Counted from the stretch's first letter, positions 8,350 to 16,809 are shown. The stretch: DNA of 64,000 nucleotides from Natribaculum luteum (GCF_023008545.1 NZ_CP095398.1:1-64000); one strand, 5' to 3'. Numbers and translations are program-made. Notes: generated by a model not told the origin, from the sequence alone.

Positions 8350-9510
8350 TTAAAATAGTTGCACGTCACCTGCCACGAGATCGCGAGACAGCGAGTCGAT
8401 GTCCTCGAGTTCGGCAGTGACGAGACGTCGAATCGCCTCGTCGTCGCGTGCCGTCGTCTCGACGTCGACAGCCTGCGGATCCGTCACCGGTGTGCCGATC
8501 TGAGAGAGGAGTTTGACCTCGGTATACTCGGCGTCGAGTTCTCGATGGATCCGTGCTGCGGCGTTCGTCGCGACGAGGTTGTAGAGCTTGCCGACGTGAG
8601 TGACCGGGTTCTTGCCAGCCGCTGCCTCGAGACTCATCGGCCGGTGGGGCGTGATGAGTCCGTTGACGCGGTTGCCCCGTCCGACGTTTCCGTCGTCGCC
8701 CATCTCCGCGGAGAGGCCGGTTTCGGTGAGGTAGACGGTCCCGGTGTCGACGTCGTCGGCCGCGTTGACGTCTACCTGCACGGCTCTCTCGGTTCGCTCG
8801 CTTGCGTACCGTCTGGTCAGGTCTGCCACCTGCTCTTTGACGTCGACGTACTCCTCGACGCTTGCGACGTACCGGGAGACGACGGCGGCAGCGACGGTGA
8901 GCCGAAGCGTATCGTCCGTGCGCCAGCCCATCAGCTTGACGTCCTCACCGACTGCCGGAATTTCCTCGCGGATCTCCGACTCGAGTCCGCGGACGATGCG
9001 ATCCGTCTCGGACAGGGGGGCGTAGCCGACGCCGATGCTGGTGTCGTTCGCTCGAAGAACGGCCCGGTTGTCGAACAGCGCCTTCAGGTCTGCGGACGTC
9101 TCACCGATGCGTGGGTCGAACTCGACCGCGTCGGCGGGCAGCTCGTCGAAGTTCGCGTCGACGTAGTCTCTGGCGGCGTCGACTGCGAGTTCGTCGACCG
9201 GCACGTCCCGTCCATCGACGGTTCTGGTCGCCCGCCCGCTGATGAGGACGTAGATCGGGTCGACGATGTCCCCGCCGCCGAACGCTGGCTCCGTCGTTCC
9301 CGCGACGAGTTGTACGCTGTCGGTGTTGTGGTGGAGAATCTGCCCGAACTCGTCGAGATAGTGTCGCGAGAGACGACGCGAGATCGCTTCGGCGATGCCA
9401 TCGCAGATCGTGTCCGGATGCCCGAGTCCCTTCCGTTCGACGAACTCCGTCGACCGTGCGGAGATGGGACTTCGCTCGAGGTGACGAACGGTGACCGAGG
9501 ATTTCACCAT
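8350..9510 (-). CDS. mat: Archaeal S-adenosylmethionine synthase
   Basis: A 386-residue enzyme making S-adenosylmethionine from methionine and ATP. It belongs to the archaeal-type methionine adenosyltransferase family. The N-terminus has [20 protein letters not shown], the archaeal counterpart of the bacterial GHPDK motif, then [12 protein letters not shown], and [18 protein letters not shown]. Length is close to the usual ~400 residues. A leaderless-type start at [13 protein letters not shown] is reasonable. A long open frame on the opposite strand is a GC-bias shadow. Confidence 0.92.
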   Translation of the reverse strand: MVKSSVTVRHLERSPISARSTEFVERKGLGHPDTICDGIAEAISRRLSRHYLDEFGQILHHNTDSVQLVAGTTEPAFGGGDIVDPIYVLISGRATRTVDGRDVPVDELAVDAARDYVDANFDELPADAVEFDPRIGETSADLKALFDNRAVLRANDTSIGVGYAPLSETDRIVRGLESEIREEIPAVGEDVKLMGWRTDDTLRLTVAAAVVSRYVASVEEYVDVKEQVADLTRRYASERTERAVQVDVNAADDVDTGTVYLTETGLSAEMGDDGNVGRGNRVNGLITPHRPMSLEAAAGKNPVTHVGKLYNLVATNAAARIHRELDAEYTEVKLLSQIGTPVTDPQAVDVETTARDDEAIRRLVTAELEDIDSLSRDLVAGDVQLF

Positions 9511-9722
9511 AGACAGAGATACAATCGTCGTGGTGACTTGAGTTACCCGCCCCTAAAGCAGTAGTTCCGAATGCTAGAATCTTCGCATGGCTTGTTTTCA
9601 CGCTCTTCGAATTGAATTATCCACTCAATATCAGTAGTTGGTAGCGCGATTTCTTTATTCAGTTCTCTTCTCGAAACTGAACTCAATCGTTAGGCGAGAT
9701 AGTAGCGGTGAGCTGCCCCTGC

Positions 9723-10181
9723 CTACTCACCGCTGTATCTTTTTTGTCGCGTAACGAGAGTGGTGACTGTTGCAGAGATTCCCGTGATAACAAGTGAGAT
9801 ACTGCCAACAATTACTGCCACCATACCACCAAGTACCACGTACCACATTGCAAACCAAACGGCTGAAATAAATGCGAGACCCTCGGTTAACGCGACCATC
9901 ATAAGATAGGTGACAAGAACAAGACAGAAAAACACAATCGAACTCAATACATCCGCAATAGCCGCATAGACAATAATGGTGAAGAGTCGCTCTTCAGATA
10001 AGTATGCCACAGTAATGCCACAGCCGATCGCACCGACAAGCCCTCCTAGAGGATTCCCCTCCCAAAGTGTTGCTATTGCGAATAGACCCATTAGTCCAGT
10101 TAAGAATCTGACAACGACGCCAGCCGCTATCGGGTGTCCCCCCAAAATCCGCAGGTGGCCGACGAAGCTCTCACACTTCAT
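9723..10181 (-). CDS. Haloarchaeal multi-pass membrane protein (DUF5518-like?)
   Basis: A roughly 152-residue very hydrophobic protein, beginning MKCESFVGHLRILGGHP. There are four hydrophobic stretches, two short ones with glycine-rich turns (EGNPLGGLVGAIGCGI) and two long ones toward the C-terminus, which ends RQKRYSGE. The layout recalls the small haloarchaeal DUF5518 membrane proteins, but I see no diagnostic motif. Its base composition is lower in GC than the preceding genes, marking the start of the accessory region. The longer frame upstream of 10181 is arginine-rich and not credible. Confidence 0.6.
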   Translation of the reverse strand: MKCESFVGHLRILGGHPIAAGVVVRFLTGLMGLFAIATLWEGNPLGGLVGAIGCGITVAYLSEERLFTIIVYAAIADVLSSIVFFCLVLVTYLMMVALTEGLAFISAVWFAMWYVVLGGMVAVIVGSISLVITGISATVTTLVTRQKRYSGE

Positions 10182-10596
10182 AACAATTGATGAATCACTA
10201 ATCACAAAAAACAGTGCTATAACTTGTCCCCCACACCGTTTGCGTCGTCGACGATTCGAGTCCTGCTCGAGTCGACGAGGACGAGGACCGTCACCGGCAT
10301 CGAGCGTTTCAGGGTAGGTGTGTCGGTGCTGTGCCTCCCGCCCCAATCCCATTACCGCGTGCTGTGGTACGACCCCGTCTGGCCACAGAGCAGACGGCGG
10401 ACGCTGCGTTCGGGCTCCTGTCTAACGAGATACGCGTCGACGTTTTACGGGCCGTTGCCACCGCACAAAACGAGGCGGAACAGTCCGGTGGTGGGATCGC
10501 CGAACTGCCGTTCTCGGAGATTTACGATCGGTACTTCCCAACTGGTGTGAGAGCTGAAGCTAAAGCGTTGGTCTCATGAGGAAGATGTCTGGCTAA

Positions 10597-11775
10597 GTGA
10601 ATGTGTTCAGCGTCCCTCAACCAGACGGTGTTCTTTCAGACTCAGACGTGAAAGATCTAGCGGAAGACGTCATTTGCCAGCTCCCTTTGCCAGGGATCGA
10701 GGGCTCGCCCCTCGATCCCGGCGATATCTGGGCGGTCGTCATTCTTGCAGCAGTCAATCAGACCTCCATCTGGGAGACGTGCAAGGACAATGACAACGCT
10801 GTCTGTGACGATACTGTCATGGACTGGCTCCATACGCTCAACCGAGAGTGGCTTGAGCAGGTTGCTAACCGCCTTCTCAGGGAGGTAGCGATGACGATCC
10901 TCGACCCTAATCGGTCGAGGATCGTCTCCATTGACTTCGTCGATAATCCCTACCACGGAACGTACGCCGATGAAGAAGGTGAACTCTGCCGCATGCACGC
11001 GAAAGACGGAACAACGACGTGCCACCGGTACTGCACAGCGTATCTCGTCTCGAACGGAAAGCCAGTGACGTTGGCGATGACGTACGTCCGTAGCGATGAG
11101 AAAGAGGCCGACGCGGTCGAGCGCGTCCTCGACCGCGTCGAAGCCTATCCCTTCGACATAGAGCTTCTGTTGGCTGATCGTGGCTTCTACAACGAACGTA
11201 TTCTGCGTCGTTCTCAGGAGATTGCTGCGACTGTCGTTCCCGTCCAAAAGAAGGGAGAACGCATGAAGGAAAAGTTGGACACGCACCGTTCGTACATGAC
11301 AACCTATCGGATGTACAAAGACCGCGAGCGGGAACTAGAATTCCCGCTCGCGGTCGCTGTGTCCTATCACGCTGGAGATCGAGGGAAAAGCGGGGAGGTT
11401 GTGCGAGGGTATGTGGCGTGCGATCTGGCTGATCGCACGCCCAAGCAGGTCGAACAGCTGTACCGGAAACGGTCAGCGATTGAAACAAGCTACCGGGTGT
11501 TTCGCCAAGCACGAGTGGTAACGACGACACAAGATCCAGTCGTCCGCTTTGCATTCGTCTTGGTCGGGTTCTTGCTGGAGAACCTCTGGCTCGTGCTTCG
11601 GTGGGCGGTCGTCGCCCGCCCGCGTCGGGGCGGGCGCGACCTGCCCGAGGAATTCACGTTCAAGACCTTCTCTGACTGGATCAGACATGCATTAGAGGAA
11701 GAGCTAGAGCGGAGTTGGGAGATCGAGATGAACGGAACAGGTGTGCCAGAAGCATACGCGCCGGCCGCGGGCTGA
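10597..11775 (+). CDS. ISH3-family DDE transposase, copy 1
   Basis: A 392-residue transposase starting at GTG (MNVFSVPQPDGVLSDSD). The catalytic acidic residues are probably in VSIDFVDNPYHGTY (first Asp), LLLADRGFYN (second Asp) and RKRSAIETSYR (Glu), the order DDE expected for ISH3/IS4-like enzymes. The second copy differs at only scattered positions, e.g. EKLDTHRS versus KKLDTHCS. The stop codon lies inside a 12-bp-stem hairpin (11763-11790). The coding sequence itself contains several long perfect hairpins. Probably active: frame and both termini are intact. Confidence 0.9.
   Translation: MNVFSVPQPDGVLSDSDVKDLAEDVICQLPLPGIEGSPLDPGDIWAVVILAAVNQTSIWETCKDNDNAVCDDTVMDWLHTLNREWLEQVANRLLREVAMTILDPNRSRIVSIDFVDNPYHGTYADEEGELCRMHAKDGTTTCHRYCTAYLVSNGKPVTLAMTYVRSDEKEADAVERVLDRVEAYPFDIELLLADRGFYNERILRRSQEIAATVVPVQKKGERMKEKLDTHRSYMTTYRMYKDRERELEFPLAVAVSYHAGDRGKSGEVVRGYVACDLADRTPKQVEQLYRKRSAIETSYRVFRQARVVTTTQDPVVRFAFVLVGFLLENLWLVLRWAVVARPRRGGRDLPEEFTFKTFSDWIRHALEEELERSWEIEMNGTGVPEAYAPAAG
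10693..11636 (+). repeat. Series of long hairpins inside transposase gene, copy 1
   Basis: Perfect inverted repeats with short loops: 10693-10703/10709-10719 (11 bp), 10893-10906/10913-10926 (14 bp), 11109-11121/11128-11140 (13 bp), 11320-11334/11341-11355 (15 bp), 11416-11425/11431-11440 (10 bp) and 11613-11621/11628-11636 (9 bp). Corresponding stems exist in copy 2, where several of the substitutions fall in loops. Confidence 0.85.
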
Positions 11776-11790
11776 CGCCAGCCCGCGGCC
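11763..11790 (+). terminator. Strong hairpin at the transposase stop codon, copy 1
   Basis: A perfect 12-bp GC stem (11763-11774 with 11779-11790) and 4-base loop ACGC. The TGA stop lies at the loop edge. No T-run follows, so it may protect the mRNA 3' end or block read-through rather than be a classical archaeal terminator. Confidence 0.6.
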
Positions 11791-12006
11791 TTGGGCAAGC
11801 TCTTGGTGAGCAACAGCATTCGCCTAGAACAGCGTATCTCAGCCTTCTTACTTCACTTCTCCTCATCCGTGGATTCTATTTCCTGTTCACTCGGTTACCA
11901 CACCGGCATTCGCTCTGTTCGTCAATGACTCAGCACAGTTCACGAAGCGACTTTCGGGAAGTACCGACGATCGAGTCGACGTGGACAGTACGTCCAAACT
12001 GTCGTA

Positions 12007-12399
12007 TCAGGCGACGGGCTGGAGAAACATGACGTTCACCCGTCCGACAGCGTCGAAGTCACGGAGCTGGTACACCAGTTCGCGGATCCGGCCCGCGGAA
12101 CCAGTGCAGAAAATCGTCTCGAGACACCAGTCTCCGCGGTGCATGTGCTGTGTCGTTCCGATGACGTCTTCGAACTCGTGTTGGATCGTGTGGAGGTCTC
12201 CGATGACGAGAGTGTGTTCGTAGTCGAACGCAATCGCCGCGACGGCTTCCCCCTCGAGATCCTCTAGCTGCGTGTGTTGCTCGACGTACTCCTGCATCGC
12301 TTCGCGGACGGCCCGTGAGCGCGATTCCAGTCCCTCTGCCTTCCACGTCTCGTCGAACGTCTCCAGTACTTCCTGTGGGACGTTGAGGCTCGTTCGCAT
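12007..12399 (-). CDS. NikR/CopG-family ribbon-helix-helix regulator
   Basis: A 130-residue protein. Residues 1-45 (MRTSLNVPQEVLETFDETW then SRSRAVREAMQEYV) are a CopG-type ribbon-helix-helix DNA-binding domain. Residues ~50-130 match the NikR ACT-like metal-binding domain. The ligands His-x10-His-x-His and Cys are visible in QHEF...TTQHMHRGDWCLE, with the Cys one residue closer than in E. coli NikR. It is probably a metal-responsive repressor, but nickel specificity is inferred. The divergent MFS transporter gene starts 100 bp away and is a likely target. Its 3' end abuts the remains of the broken HTH gene. Confidence 0.8.
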   Translation of the reverse strand: MRTSLNVPQEVLETFDETWKAEGLESRSRAVREAMQEYVEQHTQLEDLEGEAVAAIAFDYEHTLVIGDLHTIQHEFEDVIGTTQHMHRGDWCLETIFCTGSAGRIRELVYQLRDFDAVGRVNVMFLQPVA

Positions 12400-12499
12400 A
12401 CGCGCCCTTGCGTCGGGCGATACTTAGCCTCCGTTATTACGATACTCGAAAATCGAAATAACGGAACGCAATTGAAGGGCTCTCGTCGATTTCTCTGCA

Positions 12500-13723
12500 A
12501 TGAATATTCGCTCTCGAGGTCGGTGGTGGGGTTCGACGAGTGGGAGCGTCCTGAAGTACTACCTCTATAAATCCACCAAAGCAGTCGAGTTCTACCGGCC
12601 GATCATGTACCTCTTCTTTCTGGCACAGGGGCTCAATTTCACGCAGATCGCGATGCTCGAGGCGATCTACAATCTGACGACGCTGTTCGGCGAGATCCCA
12701 ACCGGATACGTCGGCGACCGCATCGGTCGTCGGAATAGCCTCCTCATTGGGACCGTGCTGATCGCCGTGACGCTACTCGGTATCGGCTTCGCTGGGTCGT
12801 TTCCAACGTTGGCGGTCCTCTACGTCTTCTGGTCTGCAGGGTACAACTTTCGATCGGGGAGCGAAGACGCCTGGCTCTACGACACGCTCACCGACGACCT
12901 CTCGGAAGACGAGTTCGCCCACGTCCGAGGACGTGGCGAAGCCGCTTCGCTGGCAGTCGGCGCTGGCGCAGCCATCGTCGGTGGGTATCTCGGGACCATC
13001 GATCTCTCGTACCCGTGGTTCGTCGCCGCCGCCGTCACCGGACTCGGTGCGGTCGTCCTTCTCACACTGGACGAACCAGAGACGTACAGGGAGACCGACA
13101 CCGACGCGTTGAGTTTCCGCAGGACAGTCGGTATCGTCAGGGAGGCCCTCTCACGCCGGAATCTTCGAGCGTTCATCCTCTACTACTACGTCCTCTACGC
13201 CGCCGTCACGTACCTCGTGTTCGTGTTCCTCCAGCCGATCTTCCAGACGGTCGTCGTCGATCTCGGTGTGTCACCCGCTCGAGTCGAGTCGCTGCTAGGG
13301 TGGTTCTACGCGGCGTACAGTCTCGTCGGTGCGGTGCTCAGCTACTACACCGGCGCGATAAAAGCTCATCTGGGCATCCGGACGTGGTTTCTCGTCTTGC
13401 CGTTCGTCGTTGGCGCGGCGCTGATCGGGATGTACTACGTTCCCGTCCTTGCGCTGCCGACGTTTCTGGTCGCCCGCGGGCTCTCCGACGTCACGCGGTC
13501 GTTCGCCGGCCAGTACGTGAACGATCACGTCGAAACGCTCGGTCGAGCCACCGTGTTGAGCGCGATGGCGATGGTCAGCGGCCTGGCCGTCGTTCCGTTC
13601 CAGCTCGGCAGCGGCGTCATTTCTGACATCGTGTCCCCATTGTTTGCGCTCGCCGTCGCAGGAGCCGTCCTCGTCGTTGGATCTGGCGCAATTCTCTCGT
13701 GGGAGGCACCAGTGACCGAGTGA
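12500..13723 (+). CDS. MFS transporter
   Basis: A 407-residue major facilitator with about twelve helices. The loop 2-3 motif GEIPTGYVGDRIGRRNSLL is the classic MFS signature, followed by the GSEDAWLYDTL segment seen in a group of prokaryotic MFS proteins annotated as drug or metal exporters. The intergenic region shared with the NikR-like gene (12400-12499) suggests metal-dependent control. Substrate unknown. A GC hairpin without T-run (13746-13765) follows. Confidence 0.85.
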   Translation: MNIRSRGRWWGSTSGSVLKYYLYKSTKAVEFYRPIMYLFFLAQGLNFTQIAMLEAIYNLTTLFGEIPTGYVGDRIGRRNSLLIGTVLIAVTLLGIGFAGSFPTLAVLYVFWSAGYNFRSGSEDAWLYDTLTDDLSEDEFAHVRGRGEAASLAVGAGAAIVGGYLGTIDLSYPWFVAAAVTGLGAVVLLTLDEPETYRETDTDALSFRRTVGIVREALSRRNLRAFILYYYVLYAAVTYLVFVFLQPIFQTVVVDLGVSPARVESLLGWFYAAYSLVGAVLSYYTGAIKAHLGIRTWFLVLPFVVGAALIGMYYVPVLALPTFLVARGLSDVTRSFAGQYVNDHVETLGRATVLSAMAMVSGLAVVPFQLGSGVISDIVSPLFALAVAGAVLVVGSGAILSWEAPVTE

Positions 13724-13745
13724 CGCTCTCACCGACCGTCGTCTC

Positions 13746-13765
13746 GCCGCCCCGATACGGGCGGC
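13746..13765 (+). terminator. GC-rich hairpin after the MFS gene
   Basis: A perfect 7-bp stem GCCGCCC/GGGCGGC with a 6-base loop, 23 bp past the MFS stop. It is terminator-like in position, with no T-run. Confidence 0.45.
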
Positions 13766-13786
13766 AAAGCGGAGCTCTCCGCGTTC

Positions 13787-14073
13787 GTGCCAGCGTCGCC
13801 GTACACTGTTCATCGCAGTGCGCTGACGATCTTGCCGATCTACTTCGTCGTAATGTTGTTCGCGAGTTTCGGTATGGGCAACGGAGTCGGTGCGGACTAC
13901 TCGACGACGGCGATCGAGTTCACGGACGCCTTGAACAGCTTCGAGTTGGCGGTTGCGGTCTTCGGCGTCGGTTCTGGCGTCGCCTTCACAACCGTCGTCG
14001 GTCCGCTCATCGACTGCCCGTACTACTCGCGCTGGTTAACGTCGCGCTGTACTTCAAGCGCACATTCGACTGA
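13787..14073 (+). pseudogene. C-terminal remnant of ACR3 arsenite efflux permease
   Basis: One frame encodes LTILPIYFVVMLFASF, FTDALNSFELAVAVFG and GSGVAFTTVVGPLI, which are the last helices of ACR3-type arsenite permeases. The family's ending then continues in another frame as PVLLALVNVALYFKRTFD to a stop at 14073. So there is a 1-2 base loss near 14018. The N-terminal two-thirds of the gene is missing. A dead arsenic-resistance gene. Confidence 0.75.
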
Positions 14074-14343
14074 AGTAGTGCCACAACCGGACAACTCGAG
14101 ACATCTGTTTCAGAACCGACTCCGGACGACGACTAAGTCGGTGACGGAGCAACGATGCTCTGGCGAGCGCTCCCGCAACGGTCGGTATCGCGATGAGAGC
14201 GGCGAGGACGGACGTAGCGATCAAAGCCGTCGACGTTACAGCGGAAACAGCGCGAACGCCCACGACTGTAACGGAACTGGTGGTTTGCTGGGTCAGCAAA
14301 ACGGAGTCGGAGATTTTAGTCAGTGTTGCGTTTGTTTACTCGA

Positions 14344-14658
14344 ATGATCTCGTACGACTCGATCAGGGGGTGTCTCTCGAACTGCTCTGTAGCGTTCTCG
14401 TACCTGTTCAAACCGTGGCGATGGATGCTCGAGCCGGTACTCGCGGTGATTGCCATCTACGGTCTGCCGACGCGGGAACTCTCGGTTCGAACGCTCGGAG
14501 ACGGACGTCGTCGTCTCGAGTACATCCGTGTCTCGCTCACTCAGATGGCGTACGGCGGTGCACTACTTCGCGTCAGCGGCGTCGTCATGTCGCTGTTCGT
14601 GTCGGGATGGGCGAGCAATCTCGAACGGTGTTCGTTTACCACGGAGACAACGCCATGA
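14344..14658 (+). CDS. Hypothetical protein, possibly degraded
   Basis: About 104 residues starting MISYDSIRGCLSN, with two hydrophobic stretches (MLEPVLAVIAIYGLP and YGGALLRVSGVVMSLFV). It ends with an ATGA overlap onto the next gene, which argues for a real coupled reading frame. No family is recognised, and it could equally be the remnant of a broken membrane protein. Its surroundings (ACR3 remnant, cysteine-rich membrane protein) suggest a former metal-resistance locus. Confidence 0.35.
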   Translation: MISYDSIRGCLSNCSVAFSYLFKPWRWMLEPVLAVIAIYGLPTRELSVRTLGDGRRRLEYIRVSLTQMAYGGALLRVSGVVMSLFVSGWASNLERCSFTTETTP

Positions 14659-15131
14659 CTGGGCTCCTCCAACCGATCCGATCGGATCGACGGGCGATCG
14701 CGTGGGGGACAGTTGCCGGAATCGGCGTGTTCCTGCTGTTCGGAATCGTCACCGGTCTCATTCCGAACCCGCTCTACGTCCGGATGGTTCCCCGAACGCC
14801 GATCGATTACCTGTTTCTCGTGCTGACCGCGCTACTGGCGGGCGTCTACACTGCGCAACGATTGGCGACCGAGGTGGCCGAATCGCGACTCGAGGGTGAG
14901 GACGACCGAACGAGCAGTGAGGACCGGTGGGCGATGGGAGGGCTAATCGGGGGGTTCCTCGCGGTCGGCTGTCCGATCTGTAACGTCTTCCTGCTCACCC
15001 TGTTCAGTTCGTCCGCACTCATGACGTACTTCGATCCACTCCGTCCACTCCTCGGCACGATTTCCGTCGGGATCCTGGTGGGACTGATCTACGTCCGTCA
15101 CGGACGGACGTGTTCAGTCTGTGAATCGTAG
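14655..15131 (+). CDS. Cysteine-motif membrane protein
   Basis: A 158-residue protein with about four membrane helices. The third helix carries GCPICN and the C-terminus ends CSVCES, giving two CxxC pairs, one in the membrane and one facing the cytoplasm or exterior. Similar small membrane proteins with a GCP.C motif occur in prokaryotes beside metal-resistance genes, but the role is not established. It is translationally coupled to the preceding small reading frame. Heavy-metal handling is an inference from the cysteines and the ACR3 remnant next door. Confidence 0.65.
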   Translation: MTGLLQPIRSDRRAIAWGTVAGIGVFLLFGIVTGLIPNPLYVRMVPRTPIDYLFLVLTALLAGVYTAQRLATEVAESRLEGEDDRTSSEDRWAMGGLIGGFLAVGCPICNVFLLTLFSSSALMTYFDPLRPLLGTISVGILVGLIYVRHGRTCSVCES

Positions 15132-15280
15132 CGTCGTAGAGAGAATTTTCTCAGCCTCGAGCGATCTGCTGTAGTCTCGTCTCGAGAAGCACGGGCAGAA
15201 GTTGAGACTGGCCGTCTCCATGCATATGGCAGTCTGGCACAGTTCATAAATAGTATGAAGGCGTAGTCAGAAATAGAACG

Positions 15281-15649
15281 ATGGCGCGAATTACCGGCTC
15301 CTATCCCGATGACCTCGATCTCCTTATCGAAGGTGCTGTCGAGGCTGGTGTGTTTGGTGGCAAGAGCGATGCGTTGCGGGAGTTTGTGCGAGAGTACTTC
15401 GAGGACCACGAGAACGAACGGATTGCAGCTGCGGTCGCCCTCTACGAACGCGAGCGAATCACGCTCGGTGATGCTGCGAGACTCGCTGATGTCGACCGCT
15501 GGACGATGAGAGACATTCTCCGCGAGCATGGCGTTGAACTTCGCCTCGGACTCATTGACGAAGACGACGCAGCCTACGAGGCAGAGGCAGCACACGAACT
15601 CGAATTCGATGATGAGGACTCAGACGACATGGAATCACCTGCGAAATGA
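15281..15649 (+). CDS. UPF0175-family antitoxin-like protein
   Basis: A 122-residue protein: an N-terminal ribbon-like part (MARITGSYPDDLDLLIEG, then KSDALREFVREYFED) and a UPF0175 helix-turn-helix (ITLGDAARLADVDRWTMRDIL) in the middle, followed by an acidic tail. UPF0175 proteins are commonly the antitoxin half of pairs with DUF3368 PIN-like nucleases. Here the next reading frame starts with an ATGA overlap and begins like a DUF3368 protein but breaks off, so this antitoxin appears orphaned. Confidence 0.8.
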   Translation: MARITGSYPDDLDLLIEGAVEAGVFGGKSDALREFVREYFEDHENERIAAAVALYERERITLGDAARLADVDRWTMRDILREHGVELRLGLIDEDDAAYEAEAAHELEFDDEDSDDMESPAK

Positions 15650-15801
15650 CAGGTGACGGTATTCCAGCGACCCCGGGTGTTCTCAACACGACTCTCGATT
15701 TGAACACGGAGTGCGTACGTCTCAGCCATATCGGCTGTTCATTCGAGACACGCATCAGACTGTCTGTTACGGATTCTGCCACCAGTGGGGCCGGATCGTG
15801 A
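15646..15801 (+). pseudogene. Truncated DUF3368-like PIN toxin
   Basis: A 51-codon frame coupled to the UPF0175 gene. The first ~16 residues (MTGDGIPATPGVLNTT) match the characteristic start of haloarchaeal DUF3368 PIN-like toxins. The following residues are unrelated and the frame soon stops. The catalytic acidic residues of the rest of the PIN domain are absent, so no toxin can be made. Confidence 0.65.
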
Positions 15802-15837
15802 ACAAGATTTAGTCTGTCTGGAGCACAACCACGGCAT

Positions 15838-16809
15838 ATGTCTTTCACCGCCAGCTGGCACACGCTTCTCGACGAACTCGACGACCTTCCCGAGAGTGCG
15901 CCGCTCATCACGTCGCTCTCCCATCACCGATTTCGTATTACTGACGTCCAGGAAGCTCGCGTCATCATCCAGTTCGAAGACAGAGACGAGACCCGCCCGC
16001 TCCAGCGCGACCAGTTCGAAACGCTCTATCGACGAATCCAAGACGCCCAGGACGGGTTTGAACTTGATCGTCTTCCCGCGGATGCCGGTCCATATCCGGC
16101 GGTGTGGAGTGTCCATCCACGGTTCGAGGTTGATGAGGATGCTGGTGTCATCACCCAATCAGAGGCTGCGACGGCGACGCAGGTGGTCGGTGCGGAACAG
16201 GAATCCACGGACGAGGACCGAACTGAACCCGACGGACTGGATGTCTACTCGGACGCGCTCCTCCTCATCGACGCACTCGAACGCCACGATGTGACTGACC
16301 TCTCTGAGCTGGAGACGAACGCGCTGGTGAATCTCTACACCCTGCTTTCGGACGTCCAGCGAGATGCCAACGATTTCCGCCAGGAGGTCGCGGATATCCT
16401 CCTCGCTCGACTCCATCACGACCGTCCAGTCTCCGGGCAGTATGGCTCCGTCCAACGGACGAGTCGCCGCAACCGCTCGCTCAAAGACGACGAGGAGGTA
16501 CTGGAACGCCTCGAGAGCGCTGGCATCGACCGCGAACGTGTGCTGGGCGTCGACCGCTCGAAAGTCGATGAAGCACTTGAAGTCACCACGCTCTCCGAAT
16601 CCGATGTGTACGAGGTCGAAGAAAGCGAATACGTTCGCAAAGCGGAGGTCGATGAAGACGTCAAAGAGTCCCGATTGCAGGGGTTGAAAGACCGCCTCGC
16701 TGCCAGCGAGGATGATGAGGCAAACCAGCTCCGATCGGAGATCGAGGAGCTCGAACAGCGTATCGACGACCTCACCAGTTTCCGCACAGGTACGGAGATG
16801 CAAGGATGA
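15838..16809 (+). CDS. Hypothetical acidic protein with C-terminal coiled coil
   Basis: A 323-residue acidic protein of unknown family. The N-terminus (~1-100) looks like a small folded domain (LITSLSHHRFRITDVQEA then IIQFEDRDETRPLQ). The middle has LSELETNALVNLYTLL, and the C-terminus (~255-320) is a charged coiled coil (SRLQGLKDRLAASEDDEAN). It overlaps the next gene by 4 bp (ATGA) and so forms a two-gene operon with a pRiA4b ORF-3-like protein. I know of no function. Confidence 0.7.
   Translation: MSFTASWHTLLDELDDLPESAPLITSLSHHRFRITDVQEARVIIQFEDRDETRPLQRDQFETLYRRIQDAQDGFELDRLPADAGPYPAVWSVHPRFEVDEDAGVITQSEAATATQVVGAEQESTDEDRTEPDGLDVYSDALLLIDALERHDVTDLSELETNALVNLYTLLSDVQRDANDFRQEVADILLARLHHDRPVSGQYGSVQRTSRRNRSLKDDEEVLERLESAGIDRERVLGVDRSKVDEALEVTTLSESDVYEVEESEYVRKAEVDEDVKESRLQGLKDRLAASEDDEANQLRSEIEELEQRIDDLTSFRTGTEMQG

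Larger units (their letters stand above)
10529..11966 (+). mobile_element. ISH3-family insertion sequence, copy 1 (1438 bp)
   Basis: The ends are inverted: CGGTACTTCCC at 10529 and its complement CGGGAAGTACCG ending at 11966. The 5-bp target duplication ACGAT flanks them (10524-10528 and 11967-11971). A second copy of the same length lies at 22171-23608 with a different duplication. One transposase gene fills most of the element. The 5-bp duplication, length and transposase type fit the ISH3 family. It interrupts an HTH regulator gene. Confidence 0.92.
10331..12006 (+). pseudogene. HTH (ArsR-like) regulator gene interrupted by an ISH3 element
   Basis: The 5' part (10331-10528, GTG start) encodes a haloarchaeal winged-helix regulator N-terminus: DAAFGLLSNEIRVDVLRA followed by LPFSEIYDR. 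Right after the insertion sequence (from 11967) the same frame resumes with VDVDSTSKLSYQ, the natural continuation of the helix-turn-helix. Removing the 1438-bp element and one copy of the 5-bp duplication restores the frame exactly. After about 12 more codons the homology stops against the 3' end of the nikR-like gene at 12007, so the gene had already lost its 3' half or lost it separately. Non-functional. Confidence 0.8.

Noticed and set aside
8359-9564. 401-codon open frame opposite the methionine adenosyltransferase gene
   Set aside because: Frame fully overlaps a gene with clear family motifs. Its own sequence has no domain pattern, as expected from high GC third positions.
14450-14899. 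149-codon frame across the CxxC membrane gene region
   Set aside because: Arg/Ser/Asp-rich shadow. The frame at 14655 has membrane helices and cysteine motifs instead.
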